DNA from: an uncultured Pseudomonadales bacterium
GTDB taxonomy: Bacteria > Pseudomonadota > Gammaproteobacteria > Pseudomonadales > Azotimanducaceae
Assembly (NCBI GenBank): GCA_958296195.1
Contig: OY282455.1
Location: forward strand, 1,736,001-1,800,000
DNA length: 64,000 nucleotides
Reading direction: 5' to 3'
Shown here: one piece after another, positions 23,951 to 33,259 of the stretch
How positions within the stretch are numbered: position 1 is the stretch's first letter
How the letters are laid out: every line of letters begins with the position of its first letter
Position numbers and translations under genes: made by a program
The notes under the pieces: model-generated
Told to the model about the DNA's origin: nothing
Databases searched by the model: none
The model's input: the letters and a program-made list of their open reading frames with translations, nothing else

Positions 23951-24520
23951 TTGCGCCAATCGAAACGGCGGCGTCACTGCGCGGCGCCAAACAGAACGAG
24001 GGCGCTTGCGGCGGCCGCCATTCTTGGCCTGACGCTCCTAAGCCCAAGTGCGGCGCTCAGCGACGCACCGGGACCTTTGCTCGCGGCAACAGCCAAGGGT
24101 CCAGCGCTGGTCATGCCCCTCGGCGCTCCCGCGGGGACCAGCGCCGTCGCCGGCCTGCAGGTGGAGGTCGCCGTGGAGGACGGGTTTAGGGTGTACCGCG
24201 TCCGCCACCGCGGGCGCACCCACACCGCCCATGTTCCAGTCCAAGGCCGGCCCAAGCACCTCGCCTTTGATTTCGAGCGGCAGCGCTTGGCGGAGGTGGC
24301 GCCGACCCTGCTGGTACGCATGGGCGCCGAACAGGACTTCAAGAGGATCGTCGAAGCGGCCGGCGCCTTGGGCGGCAAGGCGTACCCGGCCCTAGGCTGG
24401 GCGCTGCTGCGTCTGCCCCTGGAGGCGAATCCCGCCGCAGTGGCGCACAAGCTGGAATCCCAGGGACTGGCCGCCAGCGCCGAAGTGCAATTGCGGGGCG
24501 CTGTTTATGTCCCTCAGTAA
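23951..24520 (+). CDS. Secreted protein resembling a free-standing subtilase propeptide
   Basis: 189 residues from a TTG; the start is uncertain, but a signal peptide follows (basic KRRR, hydrophobic LAAAAILGLTLLSPSAALS). The mature part ends in about 75 residues that look like the inhibitory/chaperone prodomain of S8 proteases: LLVRMGAEQDFKRIVEAAGALGGKAYPALGWALLRLP, then ANPAAVAHKLESQG and a final AEVQLRG segment. No catalytic domain follows in frame. The next gene, overlapping by 14 nt, encodes an S8 protease with no recognisable prodomain. I infer that this protein folds and inhibits that protease in trans. Residues 40-110 are of unknown type. A broken fusion is the alternative. Confidence 0.6.
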   Translation: MRQSKRRRHCAAPNRTRALAAAAILGLTLLSPSAALSDAPGPLLAATAKGPALVMPLGAPAGTSAVAGLQVEVAVEDGFRVYRVRHRGRTHTAHVPVQGRPKHLAFDFERQRLAEVAPTLLVRMGAEQDFKRIVEAAGALGGKAYPALGWALLRLPLEANPAAVAHKLESQGLAASAEVQLRGAVYVPQ

Positions 24521-27152
24521 CCACGCCGGCGGCGGTTTGTTGACCCTCGGCGATTTCTTGCATCCAAAAGCCTCTGCGCCGGCGGTCGGCGCCTGCAAGG
24601 TTGGTTTTGGCGCCGGCGGCCGGTGGCGCCGGCCAGCAGGCGCTTGGCCGCACTTCTACGCCGGCGGCAGCACCGCACGGCTGCCGGCTTGGTCGATCTT
24701 TCTGCTCTGCGTCATTGCCGGGGTTTGCGAGGAAAGCGACCGGAGCGACCCAGTTGCACCGTCACCGCAAGGCGCCGCGGCGACCATCGCCATCACGCCC
24801 GCCGAACTTGAGGAATGGAATCCCAATGCAACCGCCGCGGTGACGGTCCAGGTCGACGAAGCGCTGGACGGCCCCCTGACCGTGCGCCTTGCCACCGGCG
24901 GCACCGCCATCGCCGGCGGCGACTACGACCTCAAAGACGCGGAATTGATCATCGCCGCCGGCGCAACCAGCGCCACAACGACGATTAGGCCGCTGCGGGA
25001 TTTCGAGCAGGAGGGCCCGGAAAGCGCCGAGCTCCGCATCAACGCCGTCAGTGGCAACGCCGATGTCGAAATTGGAGAGCCGGCTACGGCCAGCTTCACC
25101 ATCCTCGACGAAGGCGCGTTTCCCGACCCCAAGCGCTCCGTTGCCGCCGACCTGCTGGCCTCTGCCGGAGACACCCGCATCCATGCGAACCAAATCACCT
25201 TGGAGGCGTTGGTTTACAACTGGGGCGCGGTCCGCTCTTCCCCCACAGTCATGAATGTGCTCATCAACGACCAGCCGGATTGGTCCCAATCCAGCCTTTG
25301 GCGCGCCGAGGCGAACGTGCCGGCCATCGACCCGAAAGCCGGATTGTCCTTGAGTTTCGACATCACCCTAAGCGCATTCACCCCGGAACGAGATTACTAC
25401 GGGCTGATCGATGTGCTTGAAGTCACCGAGGAGCGCACCGGCCGCCGCTACACCAACCAAGACTTCTTCGGTTTTTCCCTGGACGCCTCGGGGCGGGTGG
25501 AGGTGCGCTGCCGGTCGGCGGCGGACGGCGCTGACCCCGGCGCCTTGGATCCCCTCACCAGCGAGCAGTGGCACTTGGTGAACAGGCAGCAGCGGGCCTT
25601 TGCCGATGCAGCGGGAGCGCCGGGGGAGGACCTCGGCATGGACGCCGCCTTGACGGACGGGCCGTTCGGCCAAGGCGTCCGGATCGCCGTCGCCGACACA
25701 GGCTTGGAGACCTGCCATCCAGACTTGGCGGCCAACATCGAATCCGGCGCATCCCACAACTTCAGTGCGGTCTATTGGGCCGGCGCCCGCAACAATGACC
25801 CCTTCCTGCCCTCGACCCTGGGCGACCACGGCACCTCAGTGGCCGGCGTTGCCGCGGCGGTGGCCGACAACGGCGTCGGCGGGCGCGGCGTGGCCCCCCG
25901 CGCCCGGCTGCGCGGCTACAACATCCTAACGGCCCAAGACCAAGACTGGCAGACCGCCTTGGTCGATTCTCTTGGCGGCAGCAGCGCCAACCCCAATTCC
26001 ACCGATGTTGACATCTTCAACCTGAGCTTCGGCAGCTTGGGAGACGAGAGCAATCCCCATCCAGACCTGCATGTCGGCCTGCTTGGGAACGGCGTGCGCA
26101 GCCTGCGCGAGGGCCGCGGGGCCATCTATGTCAAGGCCGCCGGCAACGGCTTCAATGCGTGCCGCTCCATGCGCCACTCGGTCAACGATGCAGTCGGCTG
26201 CGTCTCCGCCAATGCCGACGCGCTCAACAACCTGCCCTATTTGGTGGTGGTCGGCGGGTTCAACGCCGCCGGCCGGCGGGCCAGCTATTCGTCCGTCGGC
26301 GCCAACCTCTGGGTCAGCGCACCTTCGGGCGAGTACGGCTACAGCTTTCCGGCGATCATCACCACGGACCAAGCGGGGCGTAGCCGGGGCTATGACGCGC
26401 TTACTCCCGTCCGCCTGTCCGCCAACACCAGCCTGAACCCCAAAGGCAACTACATCAGCACCTTCAACGGCACTTCCGCCGCGGCGCCCAACACCGCCGG
26501 GGCCATCGCTGTGCTGATCGGGGCGCATCCGCAGCTAAGTTGGCGGGATCTGAAGCACATCCTGGCCAAGACCGCCCGCAAGATCGACCCGGACGCCCGA
26601 GCCGTGCGCTACGGCTTCGGCGATGCCGGCTACACCTTGCAATTGCCTTGGATCACCAACGCCGCCGGCTACAACTTCCACAACTGGTATGGCTTCGGCG
26701 CCGTCAACGTGGATGCCGCCTTGGCGCTTGCGGCCTCCCACCGTCCCGGCAGCCTAGGGGAGTTTACGGAAACCCAAGCATTCGGCAGCACCGCGGCGGC
26801 GTCCATACCGGACCACCACGGCGGCGGCCTCGTGGCGACAATGGACGTCGGCGGCTTGTCGGAGGACGCCAGCATTGAGGCGGTAACCTTGGAGATCGAC
26901 GTCACCCATCCCTTCACCAACGATCTCGGCATTCACCTGATTTCCCCTTCGGGGACCGAAAGCGTCCTGAACCCGGCCTTCAACGAAGCCTTGGCCGGCA
27001 ACGCGGACTTGGACTGGCAGCTTTTGAGCAACGCCTTCTACGGCGAATCACCCAATGGTGAATGGCGGCTCAAAATCGTTGATGCGGCGCCTGAAGATGT
27101 CGGCAGGCTGAACGGTTGGCGTCTGCGGTTCGCACTAGGCTCCCACCCCTAG
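24507..27152 (+). CDS. Secreted subtilisin/kexin-like S8 protease with Calx-beta and P domains
   Basis: 881 residues. A hydrophobic segment WSIFLLCVIAGVC near residue 70 is probably the export signal; the first ~55 residues are unusual (Gly/Ala/Arg rich, repetitive DNA), so the true start may lie later. Residues about 90-200 look like a Calx-beta domain (YDLKDAELIIAAGATSATTTI, AELRINAVSG). The catalytic domain shows D397 (VADTGLETCHPDL), H441 (DHGTSVAGVAA), N547 (AAGNGFNAC) and S657 (FNGTSAAAPNTAG), so the triad is complete. The last ~130 residues form a proprotein-convertase P domain (VTHPFTNDLGIHLISPSGT, NGEWRLKIVD, GWRLRF). Kexin-like enzymes of bacteria are secreted or surface proteases. 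The gene overlaps the propeptide-like gene. Confidence 0.85.
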   Translation: MSLSNHAGGGLLTLGDFLHPKASAPAVGACKVGFGAGGRWRRPAGAWPHFYAGGSTARLPAWSIFLLCVIAGVCEESDRSDPVAPSPQGAAATIAITPAELEEWNPNATAAVTVQVDEALDGPLTVRLATGGTAIAGGDYDLKDAELIIAAGATSATTTIRPLRDFEQEGPESAELRINAVSGNADVEIGEPATASFTILDEGAFPDPKRSVAADLLASAGDTRIHANQITLEALVYNWGAVRSSPTVMNVLINDQPDWSQSSLWRAEANVPAIDPKAGLSLSFDITLSAFTPERDYYGLIDVLEVTEERTGRRYTNQDFFGFSLDASGRVEVRCRSAADGADPGALDPLTSEQWHLVNRQQRAFADAAGAPGEDLGMDAALTDGPFGQGVRIAVADTGLETCHPDLAANIESGASHNFSAVYWAGARNNDPFLPSTLGDHGTSVAGVAAAVADNGVGGRGVAPRARLRGYNILTAQDQDWQTALVDSLGGSSANPNSTDVDIFNLSFGSLGDESNPHPDLHVGLLGNGVRSLREGRGAIYVKAAGNGFNACRSMRHSVNDAVGCVSANADALNNLPYLVVVGGFNAAGRRASYSSVGANLWVSAPSGEYGYSFPAIITTDQAGRSRGYDALTPVRLSANTSLNPKGNYISTFNGTSAAAPNTAGAIAVLIGAHPQLSWRDLKHILAKTARKIDPDARAVRYGFGDAGYTLQLPWITNAAGYNFHNWYGFGAVNVDAALALAASHRPGSLGEFTETQAFGSTAAASIPDHHGGGLVATMDVGGLSEDASIEAVTLEIDVTHPFTNDLGIHLISPSGTESVLNPAFNEALAGNADLDWQLLSNAFYGESPNGEWRLKIVDAAPEDVGRLNGWRLRFALGSHP

Positions 27153-27160
27153 GGCACCGT

Positions 27161-27180
27161 CCCGCAACCTAAGCGGGTTT
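27161..27180 (+). terminator. Possible weak terminator after the protease gene
   Basis: A short hairpin CCCGC (27161-27165), 7-nt loop, GCGGG (27173-27177) followed by TTT. The stem is only 5 bp and the T run is short, so it is at best weak. It stands 8 bases after the stop of the protease gene and before the convergent PHA synthase gene. Confidence 0.3.
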
Positions 27181-27270
27181 CAGCTGCGCGGGATTTTCAT
27201 TTTCCGACAAGGCGCGACAACGCCGTGCGGCAGGCCCCCACAAGGCGGAGCAACGCCGCCGGGCGATACG

Positions 27271-28950
27271 CTACTTCTCCGCCACATAGCGCCCCGGCGC
27301 CGGCTCCAAGGGCGCATGGGCCTTGGCGCCCAACCGCTGCGGCGCCGGCTTCAAGTCGGAGTGGGATTGCAGCCAGGCGATCCAGTGGTCCCGCCAGTTG
27401 CCGGGCGTCTCCTCGGCCAAGGCTGTCCATTCCTCCGCCGCATCCGGCAGTCGGTCCGCCATCCAATAGCGCAGATGCCGGTTGTCGGCGCGGGCGCTGA
27501 TGGTTTGGGTGTGGTTTTGGTTGGTGAGCACGAAGGTCACCTCGCCGCCAAACAGCCGGGCGCTCCGGTAGCAGGCCCGCCAAGGCGTAATGTGGTCGGT
27601 GGCACCGGCCATGATGTAGATGGGGTAGTCGGTGGTGGACAGGTCCACCCGCCGCCCCAGCACCCGCAGCTCCTTCTTCGGCAAGCTGTTCTTGAGCGAA
27701 AGGTCCAGAAAGTCGCACTGCATCTCCGCCGGCACCCGGGTGTAGTCCATGGACCAGAACAGCAGGGGATGGGCCAAGGGCGCTTCGCCGCGGAAGTAGT
27801 TGCTGCGGACGAAGCTGAAGATGCTCTCGTCAAGACGCAGCATGGCGAACATCTCCAGAATGTCCCGCTCGCGCATCATGCCTTGGCGGCGAATGGCCTG
27901 CTTCTGCGCGGCAACGGACTGCTCGGTCACGAACAGGGTGAAGTCGCTGTCCCCAAGCCGATTGTCGAGAATGCTGACGAACAGGGACAGGGAGTTGATC
28001 CAGCCCTCCCCGCGGACGTTCAAGGCGCCGGCGGCGGCGGCCGCGGTGGTGCCGCCGGCGCATAGGCCGATCAGGTCGATCTTGGGTTGGCGGGACACTT
28101 GGCGCACCACGTCCAAGGCGGTGATGACGCCCTCGGCGTAGGTGTCCAAGGACCAGTTGGCGTGCTGCCGGCCGGGATTGCGCCAGCTCATGGCGAACAC
28201 CTGAACGCCGGCTTCGACCAAGGCCTTGAATAGGCTTCGGTCCGGCGTCAGGTCGCCCAAATAGAAGCGGTTGACCTGGCTGAAGACGTACAGCAGCGGC
28301 CTCTTGCGCACCTTCTCCGTGGATGGTTGGTATTGAATGAGCTCGAACAGCTCGTTGCGGAAGATCACCGCGCCGGGGGTGGCCGCCACGTCCTTGCCCA
28401 GTTCAAAGGCGCCGCGATCGGCAACGGCGGGATAGCCGTGGTTGTTTTGCAGGTCGTCAACAAAGTTGTGGACGCCGCGGCCGAGGCTTTGGCCGCGACT
28501 CTCCTGCACGGCCTTCAGGGTTTCGGGCGTGTAGGGCTGGTTGACGGGCGCAAAAAGGTCCTTGGCGGCGTCCAGCACAAAGCGGGCCCTTTGCCGCTCA
28601 ATGCCCTGTAGCCCGGACTTGCGCAGCCAATCGTCAAGAGCGGCGGCCCAAGCGACATAGGACTGACGCAGACGCCTGAAGAAGGGGTCCTTGAGCCAAG
28701 CCTCGTCCGCAAAGCGCTTGTCCGCCGGCAGCGCCGGACCGCCATCGCCAAACCAGATGTTCAGCAACTCGGATTGCAGCCTTCCCGCAGACGTCCACAG
28801 CAGCCCCGGCTGCTTGAGGGCGTCCGCCATCACTTGACCCCAAGACCGCAGCAAGGCGCTTGGATCCGCGCCTAGGGCGCCCGTTAGGGCCACCCCCTCC
28901 AACTGCTCCGCCGGGCCCGGCTCCGCCGGCACTGCGGATGCTTCGCTCAT
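27271..28950 (-). CDS. phaC: Class I-like poly(3-hydroxyalkanoate) synthase PhaC
   Basis: 559 residues, a normal class I length. The N-terminal ~200 residues match the PhaC N-terminal domain (SAGRLQSELLNIWFGDGG, DPFFRRLRQSYVAWAAALDDW). Then come NRFYLGDLTPDRSLFKALVEAG, VFAMSWRNPG and the lipase-like box GLCAGG with C297 as nucleophile. The catalytic Asp is in GATDHITPW and the His in TNQNHTQT; the His motif differs from the usual SGHIQ but keeps the histidine. The enzyme polymerises 3-hydroxyacyl-CoA on granules in the cytoplasm. No phaA, phaB or phasin gene is nearby. The start has GGAGGGATGG upstream. It is divergent from the ThDP enzyme gene. Confidence 0.87.
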   Translation of the reverse strand: MSEASAVPAEPGPAEQLEGVALTGALGADPSALLRSWGQVMADALKQPGLLWTSAGRLQSELLNIWFGDGGPALPADKRFADEAWLKDPFFRRLRQSYVAWAAALDDWLRKSGLQGIERQRARFVLDAAKDLFAPVNQPYTPETLKAVQESRGQSLGRGVHNFVDDLQNNHGYPAVADRGAFELGKDVAATPGAVIFRNELFELIQYQPSTEKVRKRPLLYVFSQVNRFYLGDLTPDRSLFKALVEAGVQVFAMSWRNPGRQHANWSLDTYAEGVITALDVVRQVSRQPKIDLIGLCAGGTTAAAAAGALNVRGEGWINSLSLFVSILDNRLGDSDFTLFVTEQSVAAQKQAIRRQGMMRERDILEMFAMLRLDESIFSFVRSNYFRGEAPLAHPLLFWSMDYTRVPAEMQCDFLDLSLKNSLPKKELRVLGRRVDLSTTDYPIYIMAGATDHITPWRACYRSARLFGGEVTFVLTNQNHTQTISARADNRHLRYWMADRLPDAAEEWTALAEETPGNWRDHWIAWLQSHSDLKPAPQRLGAKAHAPLEPAPGRYVAEK

Positions 28951-29063
28951 GTCGCCATCCCTCCATTTATGGGCGTCCTTCCGCCACCTTTCCTGAATGT
29001 GCAGAAATTATAGCCTCGGCTAAACTACGCCACCCGTCGGCAACCACAGCAACTTAGGGACCA

Positions 29064-30731
29064 ATGATGCGCGGACGGCAAGTATTCATGGACAGTCTCG
29101 TCGCCCAAGGCGTTGACTGCATCTTCGGCAACCCCGGAACTACGGAGAGCCCCCTACTCGACAGCTTGGCCGACTATCCACAAATTCGCTACTTCGTGGC
29201 GCTGCATGAAGGCGTCGCCGTGGGTGCGGCCAAGGGCTACACCCAAGCGTCCGGCAGGACCTCCGTGGTCAACCTACATGTGGCGCCGGGCCTAGGCAAC
29301 GGCATCGGCATGATCTACGGTGCGCTCAAGGCCGGCACACCCATGCTCGTCACCGCCGGCCAGCAGGACACGCGCATGCGGTTGCGCGAACCTCTGCTCG
29401 GCCATGACTTGGCCGCCTTGGCGGCGCCGGTGGTCAAGTGGAGCTTCGAGCCGGCCAACGCCGACGAACTTGGCCTGGCACTGCATCGGGCCTTCAAAGT
29501 GGCCAACACGCCGCCCAAGGGGCCGGTCTTCGTGGCCCTGCCGATAAATGTCATGGAGCAGGAGACGACGCTCGGCGCTCAAGCTCCCGGCGAACTGCAT
29601 CTGCATCCGTCAGCGAACAGCGCCGCCATTGACGCTGCGGCAGCCGCTCTTCTGGCCAGCAAGGCCCCGGCGATCATCGCCGGCGACGACGTGGCCACAG
29701 CCGGAGCGTCCGAGGAACTGATCGCCTTGGCGGAACAACTCGGCGCTCCGGTGTGGCACGAACCGCTGCGCTCCCAAGCCGCCTTTCCCAGCCGCCACCG
29801 CAGCTATCGGGGCCGCATTCCCTTTGCCGCGGCGAGCATCCGCTCCGCTCTGGCCGACCGGGACCTGGTGCTGTTGATCGGCGCCAACCTCATTGAGGAA
29901 ATCTGGTTCGATCCCGGCCCCATGCTGCCGGAGGGCACCAAGATCATTCACCTCTGCGAATCCGCCGAGCGCCTCGCCGCCGTGCATGGAGTGGACATCG
30001 GCCTAGTGGGCGGCCTAGCAGACGCCATGAGCCGCATCACCGGCCAGCTCATCGAACAGGGAGACGCCGGCGCCAAGGCCGCTGCGGCGGAACGCAACGC
30101 CGCCTTGGCGAAGGCCCGCACCGCCGAGCGGGAGGCGGCGGACGCCGCCCTGCGGAAAGTTTGGGACGAACGCCCCATGACCCCCAAACGCGCCCTGCAC
30201 GAGATCAGCGCCGGCCTGCCGGAAGATGCGATCATCGTCGATGAGACCATCACCGGCTTTTTGGAAGTCGCCGCCCTGTTCAACTTCCGCGGCCCGGGGG
30301 ATTACTTTTCCGGGCGGGGCGGCGGCATCGGGCAGGGCGTGGCCGCAGCGCTGGGAGTGCAGGCGGCCTGTCCGCAGCGGCCCGTGGTCGCCCTCACCGG
30401 CGACGGCTCCGCCATGTACAGCATTCAGGCGCTGTGGAGCGCCGCCCATCATGACTTGCCGGTGATCTTCGTGGTGTTGTCCAACCGCGAGTACCGGGTG
30501 CTGAAACACAACATCGACGCCTACAGGCAGCGGTTCAACGCGCTGTCGAACCGGCCCTATCCGCACATGGACTTGCTGAACCCGACCTTGGGTTTCGTCG
30601 AGATGGCCCAGGGCATGGGCGTGGCCGGAGAGCAGGCCGCAACGCCGGAAGCCCTGGCGGCGGCGCTTAAGCGAGCGCTAGCCGGCGGCAAGCCCTACCT
30701 AATAGACGTGGTCGTTTCCGGCAAGCAGTGA
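29064..30731 (+). CDS. Thiamine-diphosphate-dependent decarboxylase/synthase (benzoylformate decarboxylase-like)
   Basis: 555 residues with the three-domain ThDP enzyme layout: N-terminal PYR domain with GNPGTTESPLL and FVALHEGVAV (the catalytic Glu), a central domain, and the C-terminal PP domain with GDGSAMYSIQALWSAAHHDLPV ending in the metal-binding Asn of VVLSNREY. The early GNPGTTE stretch is closest to benzoylformate decarboxylase and related 2-oxoacid decarboxylases rather than acetolactate synthase, but substrate cannot be fixed from sequence. Two ATG codons are adjacent at 29064 and 29067; AGGGA lies just upstream. It stands alone between divergent PHA synthase and convergent P450 genes. 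Confidence 0.8.
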   Translation: MMRGRQVFMDSLVAQGVDCIFGNPGTTESPLLDSLADYPQIRYFVALHEGVAVGAAKGYTQASGRTSVVNLHVAPGLGNGIGMIYGALKAGTPMLVTAGQQDTRMRLREPLLGHDLAALAAPVVKWSFEPANADELGLALHRAFKVANTPPKGPVFVALPINVMEQETTLGAQAPGELHLHPSANSAAIDAAAAALLASKAPAIIAGDDVATAGASEELIALAEQLGAPVWHEPLRSQAAFPSRHRSYRGRIPFAAASIRSALADRDLVLLIGANLIEEIWFDPGPMLPEGTKIIHLCESAERLAAVHGVDIGLVGGLADAMSRITGQLIEQGDAGAKAAAAERNAALAKARTAEREAADAALRKVWDERPMTPKRALHEISAGLPEDAIIVDETITGFLEVAALFNFRGPGDYFSGRGGGIGQGVAAALGVQAACPQRPVVALTGDGSAMYSIQALWSAAHHDLPVIFVVLSNREYRVLKHNIDAYRQRFNALSNRPYPHMDLLNPTLGFVEMAQGMGVAGEQAATPEALAAALKRALAGGKPYLIDVVVSGKQ

Positions 30732-30789
30732 ATGCCGGGACCGGCGGCACGGCAGCCCTTTCGAACTTGAAGCCAAGGGTTAAAGCAGC

Positions 30790-32061
30790 TTAATCAAGGC
30801 AACGATCAGCCCAGCTTGGGCGATCAAGGCGCCGATGCACGCGCACCGGCAGTTCAAGGTAGCCATGCACGAAGGACGACAGCGTGCGCACTGGCGCTCC
30901 CACCACCTCCACGAAGCGAAACCGCTGCATGATCTCCTCCCAGAGTATGCGCAACTGCATCTCCGCCAGCCGGTTGCCCATGCACCTATGGATGCCGAAG
31001 CCAAAGGACAGATGGTGGCGGGCGTTCTTGCGGTCGATGATGAAGGCGTTCGGATTTTCTATGGCCTGGTCATCCCGATTGCCGGAGACGTACCACATCG
31101 CCACCTTGTCGCCGGCGCGGATGCGCTGGCCGCAAAGCTCCACATCCGCCGTGGCGTTGCGGCGCATGTAGGCCAGCGGCGTCTGCCAGCGGATGATCTC
31201 CGAGACCATGTTGGGGATTAGGCTATGGTTGCCGCGCAGCTTTTCGTACTCATCGGGATGGCGGTTGAGGGCCAGCACACCGCCGGATATGGAGTTGCGC
31301 GTGGTGTCGTTGCCGCCGACGATGAGCAGAATCAGATTGCCGAGGAATTCCATTGGCTCCATCCGCCGAGTGTTTTCGCCGTGCGCCAGCATGGAAATCA
31401 AATCGTGGGCCGGGGGCTCGTTGACCCGTTCGTTCCACAGCCGGGTGAAGTACTCCAAGCACTTGAGCAGCTCGACGCGCCGCTCATCGAAGGACTTGAT
31501 GATGCCGCTCTCCGGCGTGGCCGTGGCCACATCGGACCAATAGGTGAGCTTGCGCCGCTCCGCAAAGGGAAAGTCGAACAGCGTGGCCAGCATCTGCGTG
31601 GTCAGCTCGATGGACACCAAGTCCACCCAATTGAAGGTTTCGTTCTCCGGCAGCGAATCCAGAATGCGCCCTGCCCGCTCCCGGATGGTGCCCTCCAATG
31701 CCTTGAGGTTGCGCGGCTCCACCACCGGTTGCACGGTGGCCCGCTGCACGTCGTGCTTGGGCGGGTCCATGGCGATGAACATGGGCGTGTCCATCACCTC
31801 CTCCTCGGGCACCGAAACCGGCGGGCCCAGGGTAATGCCGTCCGCCGAGGAAAAGGCTGCATGGTTCTTGTCCACGTTCAGGATGTCCTGGAACCGGGTG
31901 ACCGACCAAAACGGCCCGAACTGGCTATCCCGGCAGTAGTGCACGGGCGCCTCGCGGCGCAGGCGCTCGAAGTAGCCCCAATGGGCATCCTGCCGGAAGA
32001 TGTGGGGGTTGGAGAGGTCGAAGTCCTCAATGGGGACAGCGTAGGGGTCCGGAATGTTCAT
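30790..32061 (-). CDS. Cytochrome P450, CYP153-like alkane/fatty-acid terminal hydroxylase
   Basis: 423 residues. The haem-binding loop is FGFGIHRCMGNRLAE with C360 as thiolate ligand; the ExxR helix is SEIIRW; the I-helix reads LLIVGGNDTTRNS. The I-helix form GNDTTRNS, the preceding TPMFIAMDPPKHDVQR and the LRILWEEI helix are characteristic of the CYP153 family, which hydroxylates medium-chain alkanes, terminal fatty acids or alicyclic compounds. It is soluble, without a membrane anchor. CYP153 enzymes need a ferredoxin and reductase, and none is adjacent, so it must borrow electron partners. The start ATG has a poor ribosome site. Confidence 0.88.
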   Translation of the reverse strand: MNIPDPYAVPIEDFDLSNPHIFRQDAHWGYFERLRREAPVHYCRDSQFGPFWSVTRFQDILNVDKNHAAFSSADGITLGPPVSVPEEEVMDTPMFIAMDPPKHDVQRATVQPVVEPRNLKALEGTIRERAGRILDSLPENETFNWVDLVSIELTTQMLATLFDFPFAERRKLTYWSDVATATPESGIIKSFDERRVELLKCLEYFTRLWNERVNEPPAHDLISMLAHGENTRRMEPMEFLGNLILLIVGGNDTTRNSISGGVLALNRHPDEYEKLRGNHSLIPNMVSEIIRWQTPLAYMRRNATADVELCGQRIRAGDKVAMWYVSGNRDDQAIENPNAFIIDRKNARHHLSFGFGIHRCMGNRLAEMQLRILWEEIMQRFRFVEVVGAPVRTLSSFVHGYLELPVRVHRRLDRPSWADRCLD

Positions 32062-32272
32062 GGCCGTGACGCTCGAATGTTGATGGCCTTGAGACTAGCG
32101 CAAAACTCGCCGCCACACCACCAGTAAACAAGCGCTGGGGGCAAGGCCGCCGGGCTTGAGTTCCACGCAGTTCTTGGCGCATCATTGGCGAATGCATTCA
32201 AGCCGGCCAGAGCGGCGGCCCAGCCGCAAGAACACCGGGGCTGCGGCCCCAAAACGCGACGGGGAAGTCCTA

Positions 32273-33259
32273 ATGTCCGTCGTGGTGCCCTGCTTCAACG
32301 AAGAGGCGGTTCTGCCTGAGACCCACGGCCGGCTCGTCGGCGTCCTCGAAAAAGTCCCCGAACTCGGCTTCGAGCTCATCTACGTCGATGACGGCAGCCG
32401 TGACGCCACGTTGGAAGTCCTTCGGGAATTGCAGCGCTCGGATGCGCGTGTTCGGGTTATTGCCTTGTCGCGCAATTTTGGCCAGCAGATCGCTTTCACC
32501 GCCGGCTTGGCGGAAGCCTCCGGAGACGTCGCCGCCATCCTGGACGCCGATCTGCAAGACCCGCCTGAGGTTCTTCCCGAGATGCTCGAGCGTTGGCGAT
32601 GCGGTGCGGACGTCGCCTACGGCGTCCGCACCCAGCGGGACGGCGAAAGCGTCTTCAAGCGCTGGACATCCAAGGCGTTCCACAAATTCAACAACCGCAT
32701 CTCCGAAATTTCCATTCCGCTTGACACCGGGGAATTTCGCCTGATGGACCAAAGGGTGGTGAACGCTTTTTTGAACATGCCGGAAAGACACCGATTCCTG
32801 CGCAGCATGGTCGCTTGGTCCGGCTTTCAGCAGGAGCCGATTTACTTTCGCCGCCCGCACCGCGCCGCCGGCCAAACCAAGTGGTCCCGGTCCATGATGC
32901 TGCAGCAGGCGGCCAACGGCATTTTTTCGTTTTCCCTGCTGCCGTTGCGCCTAGCCGTTTGGGCTGGTTTGATCGCCATCGGCTTGGCTTTTTTTGGCAT
33001 CGGCTACGCTCTGGTCGCGCACCTGCTCACCGATGCCTGGGTGAGTGGCTGGACCCTTTTGTTCATCGCCATTTTGCTGCTCAGCGGCGGGCAGTTCATG
33101 TTTATCGGCATCATCGGCGAATACATCGGGCGCATCTTCAACGAAGTAAAGCAGCGCCCACTATACTTGGTGCGGGAGCGGCTGGGATTTCCGTCTCCAA
33201 GCCCCAAGGAGGAGCCCTTGCAAGGGCCGGCGGCGGGCAGTGCGCCGTTCAACGGATAA
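32273..33259 (+). CDS. GtrB/ArnC-like GT2 polyprenyl-phosphate glycosyltransferase
   Basis: 328 residues from ATG 32273, chosen because GGGGAAG lies five bases before it and the protein then begins MSVVVPCFNEEAVLPE as the family does; the frame is open back to 32156. Motifs: YVDDGSRD, RNFGQQIAFTAGL, ILDADLQDPPE (DxD), and two C-terminal membrane helices (LRLAVWAGLIAIGLAFFGIG; LLFIAILLLSGGQFMFIGI) ending with GRIFNEVKQRPLYLV. This is the GtrB/DPM1/ArnC type, which makes polyprenyl-phosphate sugar on the inner leaflet. The next three genes encode GT-C enzymes that would use such a donor in the periplasm. It overlaps the first of them by 20 nt, so they are probably one operon. Confidence 0.88.
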   Translation: MSVVVPCFNEEAVLPETHGRLVGVLEKVPELGFELIYVDDGSRDATLEVLRELQRSDARVRVIALSRNFGQQIAFTAGLAEASGDVAAILDADLQDPPEVLPEMLERWRCGADVAYGVRTQRDGESVFKRWTSKAFHKFNNRISEISIPLDTGEFRLMDQRVVNAFLNMPERHRFLRSMVAWSGFQQEPIYFRRPHRAAGQTKWSRSMMLQQAANGIFSFSLLPLRLAVWAGLIAIGLAFFGIGYALVAHLLTDAWVSGWTLLFIAILLLSGGQFMFIGIIGEYIGRIFNEVKQRPLYLVRERLGFPSPSPKEEPLQGPAAGSAPFNG

